Assembly: GCA_017615595.1 (NCBI GenBank) | Contig: JAFZZT010000032.1 | Coordinates: 1-52,002, forward strand | From: Bacteroidales bacterium | Lineage (GTDB): Bacteria; Bacteroidota; Bacteroidia; Bacteroidales; WCHB1-69 | Length of the DNA: 52,002 nucleotides | Direction: 5' to 3' | Shown: positions 24,429 to 31,479 of the stretch, one piece after another | How positions within the stretch are numbered: position 1 is the first letter of the stretch | Layout of the letters: every line of letters starts with the position of its first letter | Notes under the pieces: generated by a model | The model's input: only the letters and a program-made list of their open reading frames with translations | The model's database searches: none | What the model was told of the DNA's origin: nothing | Made by a program: the position numbers and the translations under genes

Positions 24429-26141
24429 ATGGAAGCGCTTTTAAAAATAGAAGATCTCTCTCTGGACTTGAAGCAGGATGCCGAATGGAAATCCATTTTG
24501 CGGCATGTCTCCTTTGAGGTGGGCAGGGGCGAGACCATCGGCATTGTGGGCGAGTCGGGCTCCGGCAAGTCGGTGACGGCGCTCTCTGTCATGCAGCTGC
24601 TGAACCGCAATATCGCCCGCTATCCGTCAGGACGGATCCTCTTTTGCGACGAGGGCAAGGAGGAGGGTGTCGATCTCCTCCAATTGTCGGAGAAGGAGAT
24701 GCGCTCGATGCGCGGTCGCCGCGTGGCGATGATCTTCCAGGAGCCGATGACCTCCCTCAACCCGGTCATCCGTTGTGGCGAGCAGATCACCGAGCAGCTG
24801 CTTCTGCACACCTCCATCACCAAGGAGCAAGCCCAGGCGCGCGTCATCGAACTCTTCAAGGAGGTGATGCTGCCGCGGCCCGAACAGATCTTCCGCGCCT
24901 ACCCGCATGAGCTCTCCGGCGGACAGAAACAGCGCGTCATGATCGCCATGGCCATGAGCTGCCAGCCCGACATCCTCATCGCGGACGAGCCGACCACCGC
25001 CCTGGACGTGACGGTCCAGAAGGGCATCCTCGAACTCATCAAGCGACTGCAGGAGAAACATGGCATGAGTGTCTTTTTCATCACCCACGACCTTGGCGTG
25101 GTGGCCGAGATCGCCCGCAAGGTGGTCGTCCTCTTCAAGGGCGAGATCGTGGAGCAGGGCGACATACGCGACATCTTCCTGCATCCCCAGCATCCCTACA
25201 CGCAAGGTCTGCTGGCCTGCCGCCCTTCCATGGACGAGCGGTTGGCGGTGCTGCCTACGGTGGACGACTACGTCAACAGCCAGGGACATGTGGCCAAGCA
25301 GGAGGTGACCGCCGAAGAGCGCCAGGCCTGGCATCAGAAGCTCTACGCCCAGGAGCCGCTCATCACCATTCGCGACCTCAACAAACGGTATCCCATCCGC
25401 AAGGAGAAGCTCTTCGAAAAACGTCGCTATGTGGAGGCATTGCAACATATCGACCTCGACATCTACGAGGGTGAGACCTTGGGCTTGGTGGGCGAGTCGG
25501 GGTGTGGCAAGACCACCCTGGGGCGCTCCATGATCCGGCTGATAGAGCCTACCTCCGGCTCGGTGCTGTATCGCGGGCGCGACCTCATGCAGCTCTCCAC
25601 ACGCGAGATGCGGGCTGTGCGTAAAGACCTTCAGATTATCTTGCAGGATCCCTATTCGTCACTCAACCAGCGGCTTACCATCGGCGATATGCTCATCGAG
25701 CCGATGCGCGTGCATGGTATCGGAAGCAACGAGAAGGAGCGGCGGAACAAGGTCATCGCCCTGCTGGAGCGCGTGAGCCTGAACGAGACCCACTTCTATC
25801 GCTATCCCCACGAGTTCTCCGGCGGCCAGCGCCAGCGTATCTCCATCGCCCGTGCCCTGGCGGTGAACCCGCGCTTCATCATCTGCGACGAGTCCGTCTC
25901 CGCCCTCGACGTCTCCGTGCAAGCTCAGGTGCTCAACCTGCTCAACGAGCTCAAGAAGGAGTATCAGTTCACCTACATCTTCATCTCCCACGACCTGTCC
26001 GTGGTGCGCTTCATGTCCGACCGTATCGCGGTGATGCAGCAGGGCCGTATCGTGGAACTCGGCGAGGCGGATGCACTCTGCCAAAACCCACAGACGGAAT
26101 ACACCCGCACACTGCTTAACGCCATCCCCAGGGGGTTATAA
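24429..26141 (+). CDS. Double-ATPase subunit of a peptide-type ABC transporter (DppD-DppF fusion, YejF-like)
   Basis: 571-codon frame (570 residues) carrying two complete ATPase domains in one chain. First domain: Walker [10 protein letters not shown], signature LSGGQKQR, Walker B ILIADEPT. Second domain: Walker [10 protein letters not shown], signature FSGGQRQR, Walker [13 protein letters not shown]. Each is followed by the [20 protein letters not shown]-terminal region of oligopeptide ATPases. Such fusions power uptake of oligopeptides, microcins or similar substrates. Permease and binding-protein genes are not in the window, so the substrate is unknown and the subunit must be encoded apart from its partners. 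Stands alone with its own promoter and terminator. Confidence 0.94.
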   Translation: MEALLKIEDLSLDLKQDAEWKSILRHVSFEVGRGETIGIVGESGSGKSVTALSVMQLLNRNIARYPSGRILFCDEGKEEGVDLLQLSEKEMRSMRGRRVAMIFQEPMTSLNPVIRCGEQITEQLLLHTSITKEQAQARVIELFKEVMLPRPEQIFRAYPHELSGGQKQRVMIAMAMSCQPDILIADEPTTALDVTVQKGILELIKRLQEKHGMSVFFITHDLGVVAEIARKVVVLFKGEIVEQGDIRDIFLHPQHPYTQGLLACRPSMDERLAVLPTVDDYVNSQGHVAKQEVTAEERQAWHQKLYAQEPLITIRDLNKRYPIRKEKLFEKRRYVEALQHIDLDIYEGETLGLVGESGCGKTTLGRSMIRLIEPTSGSVLYRGRDLMQLSTREMRAVRKDLQIILQDPYSSLNQRLTIGDMLIEPMRVHGIGSNEKERRNKVIALLERVSLNETHFYRYPHEFSGGQRQRISIARALAVNPRFIICDESVSALDVSVQAQVLNLLNELKKEYQFTYIFISHDLSVVRFMSDRIAVMQQGRIVELGEADALCQNPQTEYTRTLLNAIPRGL

Positions 26142-26164
26142 GATAATCCTTGCATGAAATATAA

Positions 26165-26196
26165 AACGGCTGGTTTACTATTAAAAACCAGCCGTT
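26165..26196. terminator. Bidirectional terminator after the ABC transporter gene
   Basis: AACGGCTGGTTT (26165-26176) pairs with AAACCAGCCGTT (26185-26196). Moderate A/T flanks on both sides; it separates two convergent transcripts. Confidence 0.88.
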
Positions 26197-26236
26197 ACTT
26201 TACTCTTATACAAAATAAGGGGAAAAAATAAGTACG

Positions 26237-26812
26237 TTACCAATTATCATTTTCTTTGGGCTGGGAGATGGAAGTATCTGAGTCCTTTTCTATGTTGATA
26301 TCCTTATTTTTTTGATTATTTTTTGTTTCTCCTAAAATAGATAATACGGTTTTTTCATAAGCGATTTTAGCTTCTAATACGGTTTTTACATAAGTGATTT
26401 TTGCTGCTTTAACTTTTCCTTTGTAAATGATTTTAGCTTCTTTTAGTGCTTGTTTTGTATTAGAATTTTTCGTTTCACTATGCTTGTCTTTATTATTATT
26501 GCTTTCGGCTTTTTTTTGTGTTCGGTTGATGTACTTAGTATCTTTTCCATCAAAGGTTTCATTATCTATTTTCGAATTGAAACAGTTTTTATTAGGCAGT
26601 GTTATATACCTACCATCGTCGTACATCACCGCTTCCACTTCAACATACGGAATGGTCTTCTGTACGCCCTCTTGCGTATATACTATTTCTGTATCCGTTA
26701 TCTTAACTATGGTGACATTTTCGATGTTGCCGTTAGATTTGGTGATAATAATGTCAGCGGAAGCAGACAAAGACAGTATCAGTATCCAAACTAATAAAAT
26801 AATTCTTTTCAT
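26237..26812 (-). CDS. Exported Lys/Asn-rich protein of unknown function
   Basis: 191 residues from the ATG at 26812. Residues 1-19 form a signal peptide (MKRIILLVWILILSLSASA). A small beta-rich part follows (DIIITKSNGNIENVTIVKI...VEVEAVMYDDGRYI), typical of periplasmic proteins that sense or present an epitope. Then comes a low-complexity Lys/Asn/Glu region and an imperfect repeat KAAKITYVKTVLEAKIAYEKTV. The in-frame ATG at 26830 would overlap the upstream gene and add six residues before the signal peptide. Third gene of a three-gene exported operon (26237-28358). Function unknown. Confidence 0.7.
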   Translation of the reverse strand: MKRIILLVWILILSLSASADIIITKSNGNIENVTIVKITDTEIVYTQEGVQKTIPYVEVEAVMYDDGRYITLPNKNCFNSKIDNETFDGKDTKYINRTQKKAESNNNKDKHSETKNSNTKQALKEAKIIYKGKVKAAKITYVKTVLEAKIAYEKTVLSILGETKNNQKNKDINIEKDSDTSISQPKENDNW

Positions 26813-26822
26813 CGTTCTACTA

Positions 26823-27794
26823 TTATTCATCTTCGGGAACTAATCTAAACATAAAACTCACATCGTTATCGTCAATGAGAGAGCGGAGATCATACTTCTT
26901 TGTTTGCGTATAATATCCATTTTTTTGACAACGAATTTCAATTTGCACCAAGCTGGAGTTGTTGTATGTTAATCCTTTAATGTCAAGAGCTTCCGTTGCT
27001 TCGTATGGTGTTGTATCAAGATATTTGTAGTCTTGGTTTTTGACTTCTGGTGTTTTAGAAATCACACGCCAGTCTACATCTGCGCCTTGTGGACGGGAAT
27101 TAACGCTCCAATGAATGACAAGATGTTCCAATGCTGTATTACCTTCGCCTTGCACTTGCTTATTCGGTTCATCTTTAGGATTATCAGCGCGATGTAAGAA
27201 AAAAGCGATTCTATCCCAGTCCACGTCGTCAAGAGCATTGACATACGCCTTGTTGATGGCTTCCTGTGCAATTGAAATGGACGAGGAACTACCATAAATA
27301 CTCGCCCGGCCAGCCACTTCTGTTGTAGGATATACAAGACTGCGATTATGGTCAAACACTTTGATATCCATTATTACTGTTCCCTGCCACCCAATTCCTG
27401 ATAGCCAATCAACATGGAACTCTTTGACAGTTACTTGCATTAAATAATCAGTAGCAACATCTGCGTCCATATTAAATCCCATCACGCGCATATACCGTCG
27501 CATACTTTCGGGAACAAAGGAACCAATGCTGGGATTAACATTAACAGTCGGTTTGCTTGTTGTAGCGGCATCGAATATCTGTATTAAACGTTTGTCACCA
27601 CGTCCATCTTGGATATTCAGACGAATACCATATTCAAGGTTGGCATATTTATCCGCTTGCGGAGTTTTTAAAAGAGTAAGGTTGATGGTTTGGGTTGTTG
27701 TTGTCGATATTGAATCGAGTACTTTATTTGTAAAACATGATGTGGTCAATAATGACAATCCTGCTAATAAGGTAATAATCATTGATTTTTTCAT
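26823..27794 (-). CDS. Lipoprotein, C-terminal PEGA-like domain, function unknown
   Basis: 323 residues. Lipoprotein signal MKKSMIITLLAGLSLLTTSC (Cys20). Mid-part (~35-200) resembles periplasmic lipoproteins that assemble on partners, with YLMQVTVKEFHVDWLSGIGWQGTVIMDIKVF and a segment on paralogous families of the YajG kind. The C-terminal ~95 residues (NSRPQGADVDWRV...TTPYEATEAL...CQKNGYYTQTKKYDL) look like a PEGA domain, a small carbohydrate- or protein-binding beta module. It is 18 bases downstream of the next lipoprotein gene and is AT-richer than the neighbouring housekeeping genes. Not recognised beyond this. Confidence 0.75.
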   Translation of the reverse strand: MKKSMIITLLAGLSLLTTSCFTNKVLDSISTTTTQTINLTLLKTPQADKYANLEYGIRLNIQDGRGDKRLIQIFDAATTSKPTVNVNPSIGSFVPESMRRYMRVMGFNMDADVATDYLMQVTVKEFHVDWLSGIGWQGTVIMDIKVFDHNRSLVYPTTEVAGRASIYGSSSSISIAQEAINKAYVNALDDVDWDRIAFFLHRADNPKDEPNKQVQGEGNTALEHLVIHWSVNSRPQGADVDWRVISKTPEVKNQDYKYLDTTPYEATEALDIKGLTYNNSSLVQIEIRCQKNGYYTQTKKYDLRSLIDDNDVSFMFRLVPEDE

Positions 27795-27812
27795 AGTGCT
27801 CTGTTTTTATGG

Positions 27813-28358
27813 TTATTTTGAATCAACGTTTAATTTTATCAATTTAGCCGAAGCTGTTGTTTTAAAGATAATGTCTTTGCCTCGTTGCTCAACATTGGTG
27901 GAAATTACAGGTTCTATAACACCGTCTGCACCTCTCGCCTTGGAGGCATTGATCAGACGGTAAATGGCAAGGCTGCGAACAATGTGTTCTGGGGAAATAC
28001 AATCGGAAAATGTCTTATCATAGTCATTGGACAAAAAACCGAAACGTGCAATCCCTTCGTAATCACAAATATACCAATTTCCAGTCTTTTTGTCCTGACA
28101 ATAGACAACCTCAAATTCATTGTTTTCCTCTTTTATGGTGACTGTCGCTCCTTTGATGGTGTAAATAACCGTTGCCTCTGCTGTCGCAGTATTTACAATT
28201 GTATAATCGGTGTTGTGTTTCAGGTTCATTTCATCAAGTCCCACGGAATTTACAGTGTTGATTGCTTGAGGAATAACCATATAAGTTTTGGAACATGAAA
28301 AGAGAAATAGAACACTTGAGAAGATTGTTGCTGCAATGATAATTCGATGTTTTAGCAT
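27813..28358 (-). CDS. Lipoprotein of unknown function
   Basis: 181 residues with a lipoprotein signal (MLKHRIIIAATIFSSVLFLFSC, Cys22). The mature part is mixed alpha/beta with GNWYICDYEGIARFGF and YRLINASKARGADGVIEPVISTNVEQ, the latter a pattern seen in Bacteroidetes lipoproteins of unknown role. First gene of the three-gene exported operon, with no clear -7 box within 100 bases; the nearest one is at 28840-28847, far upstream. Confidence 0.75.
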   Translation of the reverse strand: MLKHRIIIAATIFSSVLFLFSCSKTYMVIPQAINTVNSVGLDEMNLKHNTDYTIVNTATAEATVIYTIKGATVTIKEENNEFEVVYCQDKKTGNWYICDYEGIARFGFLSNDYDKTFSDCISPEHIVRSLAIYRLINASKARGADGVIEPVISTNVEQRGKDIIFKTTASAKLIKLNVDSK

Positions 28359-28650
28359 AATTATATAATAAAAAGTGACACCTACTCACTCTCGGCTTTT
28401 CGGCAAACTCCGTCAGCACCTTGAATTCTCGGATGGACATTTCATCATGAGATACTTGTAAATTGGCACATAAAAATAGCGTGGTGCTATTCCCATTTCG
28501 ATTTGGGTCTGAAGGTTTTGCTGGACTACCTTGATATACCAAATCTACACGAATACAGCCCACGCTTTCACGTGAACATTTCGGCTTAACCCTTGGTATA
28601 TCATATTGTCTATAATAAGTGTCCAGCTTTTTACAGACCCAAGTTTTGAG
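28359..28650 (-). other. Unrecognised stop-free minus-strand frame upstream of the lipoprotein operon
   Basis: Reading the minus strand from 28650, after a TAG at 28651-28653, there are about 97 codons without a stop and a GTG but no ATG start early in the frame. The reading (for example KPKCSRES, YQGSPAKPSDPNRNG, SHDEMSIREFKVLTEFAEKP) is protein-like but matches nothing I know. It could be a remnant of a gene, a gene fragment moved here, or chance. Not called as a gene. Confidence 0.3.
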
Positions 28651-28950
28651 CTAAAACGCTATATGTTTATGTTGTTGCCTTTATTGTTATTTATTCATAG
28701 GCAGATCGATTAGGTGACTAATTATTCATATTTCAAGCATTCGAGTATAGTTATTCTTGATAGTGTCAGTCATAAGGCAATAACTGTCTGGAGACTGGCT
28801 CAAGTAGAATAGACTAGATAACCCCTTTCCTTAAAGTTGCAAAAATACATTTTTTCTAATATATCTGGAAAATTTAACCGATTATTTGTCTATTATTTGA
28901 TGATTTTAGTTTTAGGTTATATGGCGGGGTTGTTTTTTTGAGGTGATTAT
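28651..28950. other. AT-rich intergenic stretch
   Basis: Contains no credible gene. The only element noted is a minus-strand -7-like box at 28840-28847 that could drive a long leader for the lipoprotein operon. Confidence 0.5.
28840..28847 (-). promoter_or_regulatory. Possible distal -7 box TATTTTTG upstream of the exported operon
   Basis: Minus-strand TATTTTTG, 482 bases before the first lipoprotein start. If used, the leader would include the unrecognised frame at 28359-28650. Confidence 0.35.
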
Positions 28951-29044
28951 ATGCATGATGGTATTCACTCCCTTTCGCGGCGGCACGGGCCGTCCTCATG
29001 GCACGGACTTCCTGCGCCGCGAATTGCTTTCCGTGTGCATCCTG

Positions 29045-29079
29045 AACCCCATATTGTGGCTGACGCCTTATATGGGGTT
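29045..29079. repeat. Inverted repeat AACCCCATAT / ATATGGGGTT
   Basis: Perfect 10-bp arms at 29045-29054 and 29070-29079 around a 15-nt loop, in a GC-richer island of the spacer. Confidence 0.8.
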
Positions 29080-29087
29080 ATTAGGAT

Positions 29088-29106
29088 AGTGTCTCTCCGA
29101 GACACT
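29088..29106. repeat. Tight hairpin AGTGTCTC-TCC-GAGACACT
   Basis: Perfect 8-bp stem with a 3-nt loop, 8 bases after the preceding inverted repeat. No T run follows, so not a simple terminator. Confidence 0.8.
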
Positions 29107-29173
29107 TCCCCTTTGCCGCCGCTGTCAGAGGGCGGACAGAGCGGGCGGCATTCATGTCGGCTTGATCTTTTGG

Positions 29174-29199
29174 CAACTTTTCTATCAAGAGAAAAGTTG
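29174..29199. repeat. Hairpin CAACTTTTCT-ATCAAG-AGAAAAGTTG
   Basis: Perfect 10-bp stem with a 6-nt loop (29174-29183 with 29190-29199). Third stem-loop within 155 bases. Confidence 0.8.
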
Positions 29200-29498
29200 A
29201 AGAAAACTATTGATTCTGGGGACATCACTGTCCGAAAAGCAAAGTTACCTTTCCGAACAAAACAATCAATGATCAAGAAGCAATTGTAAACAACCACAAT
29301 AGTGCCATCAGGTATATTATCACTTTTAGTAATTGAAACATAGGCAATTGATGCAAGTATTCTTATTCATCATACCATTACATCATGTTGGAAGTTGTTG
29401 TTCATTGGGATATATGTTAAGAATTAATCTGTCCTTTTTTTTGTTGACATCTTGTTCGTTTTTTTTTCTTGAAAAATGAATAAGATTATAAAAAAATG

Positions 29499-29506
29499 TA
29501 TCTTTG
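29499..29506 (+). promoter_or_regulatory. -7 box TATCTTTG for the small Cys-rich lipoprotein
   Basis: TATCTTTG 38 bases before the ATG at 29545. It excludes the in-frame ATG at 29476 as a start. Confidence 0.6.
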
Positions 29507-29544
29507 CACGCACAAATATTAACCTATTAAATTTTCAAGACGTC

Positions 29545-29751
29545 ATGAAAAAATTCTTATGTATCAGTGCGTTCGCTCTGTTCCTGATCGTGGGCGGAAC
29601 TTCCTGCAACAAGACCTGTAACTGCAAAACCTATCTGGATGGCGAAGTGGTTACCGAATCCTCTTTCGACAATGAGGGTGGCAAAAAGTGCTCCGACTAC
29701 AACACCGTCATGGTTATCGATGGTCACAAGACAGGTATGGAGTGCCACTAA
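29545..29751 (+). CDS. Small cysteine-rich lipoprotein
   Basis: 68 residues from the ATG at 29545. Lipoprotein signal MKKFLCISAFALFLIVGGTSC (Cys21) followed by only 47 mature residues with CNKTCNCKTYLDGE, KKCSDY and a final MECH. The four cysteines after the lipid-bearing one could form two disulfides. It has its own promoter and a strong terminator, so it is a separate transcription unit and likely well expressed. Function unknown; the size suits a small envelope subunit. Confidence 0.85.
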   Translation: MKKFLCISAFALFLIVGGTSCNKTCNCKTYLDGEVVTESSFDNEGGKKCSDYNTVMVIDGHKTGMECH

Positions 29752-29772
29752 AAAAGGACTAAACCCATTATG

Positions 29773-29806
29773 AGAGGATACCCGACAGGATATCCTCTTT
29801 TTTTTT
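29773..29806 (+). terminator. Rho-independent terminator of the small lipoprotein gene
   Basis: AGAGGATA (29773-29780) pairs with TATCCTCT (29791-29798) around a GC-containing loop, then nine T to 29806. Confidence 0.93.
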
Positions 29807-29813
29807 ATCTTTG
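29806..29813 (+). promoter_or_regulatory. -7 box TATCTTTG for the DoxX/thioredoxin gene
   Basis: Shares its first base with the preceding terminator T run; 44 bases before the ATG at 29858. Confidence 0.55.
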
Positions 29814-29857
29814 CCGCTCATTTGTGTATTATACGGAAAGAAACCTGTGTCTTGAAT

Positions 29858-30814
29858 ATGGAAACTGACAAAGTAAAGATCGTCCCCGTCCTCAAAATGG
29901 TGCTTCGGATTCTGCTGGGAGCCTTTTTTATCGCTACGGCCATTATGAAGCTGCTGTCGCTGGATCATTTTGAGCTCTATATCTTCAGTTTCCAGATTTT
30001 CAATTTTGTCCTGAGCGCCATCATCGCCCGACTGGTCATCGCTGCCGAGATGATTTTGGGCTTCTTTCTCATATTCAAGATTTTGTATAAACCGACCTGG
30101 TGGGCTACCATGCTGATGATGGGCGGTTTTACCCTGCTCCTCGTCTATGTGGCCATCTTCCGGAATGACAGCAGCTGTCACTGTATGGGCGACCTTGTGG
30201 AGTTGAACCCCGCCTGGTCCATCGTCAAGAACCTCGTCACCATCGTCCTGCTGCTGCTGATCCGGAGAGAGACCCCCGCCCGTTTCCGGGGGTGGAAGCT
30301 TGTGGGCATTCTGGGTGTCTGCGCTGCCTTTGTCGCCACCTTCGTCTGCTTTCCGTTGGATGGGATCTATAATCTTTTCAAAAAGGATAAAAACCCCTAC
30401 AATGAAGAGGCTTTCCACGCCTTTATGCAGGATTCGTTGATGAGGGCCCAAGAGCTGGATACCGGCAACTATATCATCGGGGTGGTCGCCTCGGGATGCA
30501 AGTATTGCAAGATCAGTGCCGAGAAGCTGCAAGCCATCAGCGAACGGAACAGGCTGGATGACAGTCGTATCTTGCTGACCATCTGGGGCAAGGAGGAGTC
30601 CCTGGCGGAGTTCGAGGAGATAACGGGCGACAGCGAGTTCCGCTATGTGACCATCTCTCCCATACAGGCTGTGCAACTGGTCAATGGCCGCTTCCCGACC
30701 TATCTCTTTGTCCATAACGGCCAGGTGGTCCAGACAGCCGACCTGCGACAGCTGACAGAACGTGGCGTGGTGGATTTCATCCCCCAACAGAAACAAGCAT
30801 CTTCCCATGAGTAG
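29858..30814 (+). CDS. DoxX/MauE-like membrane protein fused to a thioredoxin-like domain
   Basis: 318 residues from the ATG at 29858. Residues ~10-135 hold four membrane segments with an SSCHCMGD motif (C107, C109) after the third, as in MauE/DoxX-like proteins. A fifth segment follows at ~148-168. Residues ~185-312 form a thioredoxin-like domain with the dithiol C214-K-Y-C217 and the cis-Pro-like FPTYLFV. MauE-type proteins support disulfide formation in maturing periplasmic enzymes, so this may be an envelope thiol-redox protein whose two halves exchange electrons. Overlaps the TetR gene by 8 bases. Confidence 0.85.
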   Translation: METDKVKIVPVLKMVLRILLGAFFIATAIMKLLSLDHFELYIFSFQIFNFVLSAIIARLVIAAEMILGFFLIFKILYKPTWWATMLMMGGFTLLLVYVAIFRNDSSCHCMGDLVELNPAWSIVKNLVTIVLLLLIRRETPARFRGWKLVGILGVCAAFVATFVCFPLDGIYNLFKKDKNPYNEEAFHAFMQDSLMRAQELDTGNYIIGVVASGCKYCKISAEKLQAISERNRLDDSRILLTIWGKEESLAEFEEITGDSEFRYVTISPIQAVQLVNGRFPTYLFVHNGQVVQTADLRQLTERGVVDFIPQQKQASSHE

Positions 30815-31388
30815 CACCAAGAAAACCAATACCACCTATCAAAAAAAGATCGAGGAGATATACCAATATTATATGTCCTATGGCTTTGACCATTCCGTGG
30901 AGGAGATCGCTGCCAAGATGGGCATAGCCAAAAAGACCTTTTTCAATCGTTATCATTCCAAAGAGAACTCAGCCAAGCTCTCTTTCGACCTCTGGATGCG
31001 CAACATCGCGGGGCGTGTCCGTGCGCGACAGGCTGCCTGCAACAACGTGGTGGAGGCTTTGGTCGTCTTCATGGCCGAGATGCAGGTGATTGCGGCGGAA
31101 GAGACCTCCTACTACACCTTCGCCGCCGAGCGCAACCTTATGATGGACGTGAAGGCCCCGTTTGCCAAGATTGTCATGGAGGCTTTGCAGACTGGGAAAC
31201 AGCATTACCAGATCTGGGAGTCGCTCAACATCACCACCTACACGACCTTTTTTCTCTTCAATGTTTTCCATTATGTCATTGACAAAAAGCTGGATGGCGA
31301 CATGATCCGTTACCTGCTGATGCCGGCGATGAACGAACGCGGGATGGAGCTAATGGAGTTCGTGATCGGCAGTATGGAAGACGCATAA
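30807..31388 (+). CDS. TetR-family transcriptional regulator
   Basis: 193 residues. N-terminal helix-turn-helix (residues ~13-60): IEEIYQYYMSYGFDHSVEEIAAKMGIAKKTFFNRYHSKENSAKL, seen here in part as AAKMGIAKKTFFNRY. The rest is the helical ligand-binding and dimer domain. The ATG at 30807 overlaps the end of the DoxX/thioredoxin gene (ATGAGTAG), so the two are translationally coupled and the regulator plausibly controls that gene. Ligand unknown. Confidence 0.9.
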   Translation: MSSTKKTNTTYQKKIEEIYQYYMSYGFDHSVEEIAAKMGIAKKTFFNRYHSKENSAKLSFDLWMRNIAGRVRARQAACNNVVEALVVFMAEMQVIAAEETSYYTFAAERNLMMDVKAPFAKIVMEALQTGKQHYQIWESLNITTYTTFFLFNVFHYVIDKKLDGDMIRYLLMPAMNERGMELMEFVIGSMEDA

Positions 31389-31393
31389 TTAGA

Positions 31394-31424
31394 TTTGTAA
31401 CTTCATCAAAAAATGATATTTTTG
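31394..31424 (+). promoter_or_regulatory. Promoter of the NfnAB-like gene: TTTG and TATTTTTG
   Basis: TTTG at 31394-31397 and TATTTTTG at 31417-31424 with a 19-base spacer, the best match to the Bacteroidetes -33/-7 layout in the window; 55 bases before the ATG at 31480. Confidence 0.75.
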
Positions 31425-31479
31425 CCACTTGTTTTTTGAAAGAGACATAGATATTTAACTTCATCAACACTGACAGTTT

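Larger units (their letters stand above)
28951..29475. other. Intergenic island with three stem-loops, no credible gene
   Basis: About 525 bases before the small lipoprotein gene. Approximately 28951-29240 is GC-richer than its flanks and holds the three inverted repeats listed separately. Stop-free frames of ~110 codons exist on both strands but have low-complexity, arginine/proline-rich readings without protein character. The remainder, to 29475, is AT-rich without recognised features. Confidence 0.5.

Noticed and set aside
28951-29297. Overlapping frames of ~110 codons on both strands in the spacer
   Set aside because: Arg/Pro/Ser-rich readings that follow the hairpin-rich GC island; no start context, no recognisable domain on either strand.
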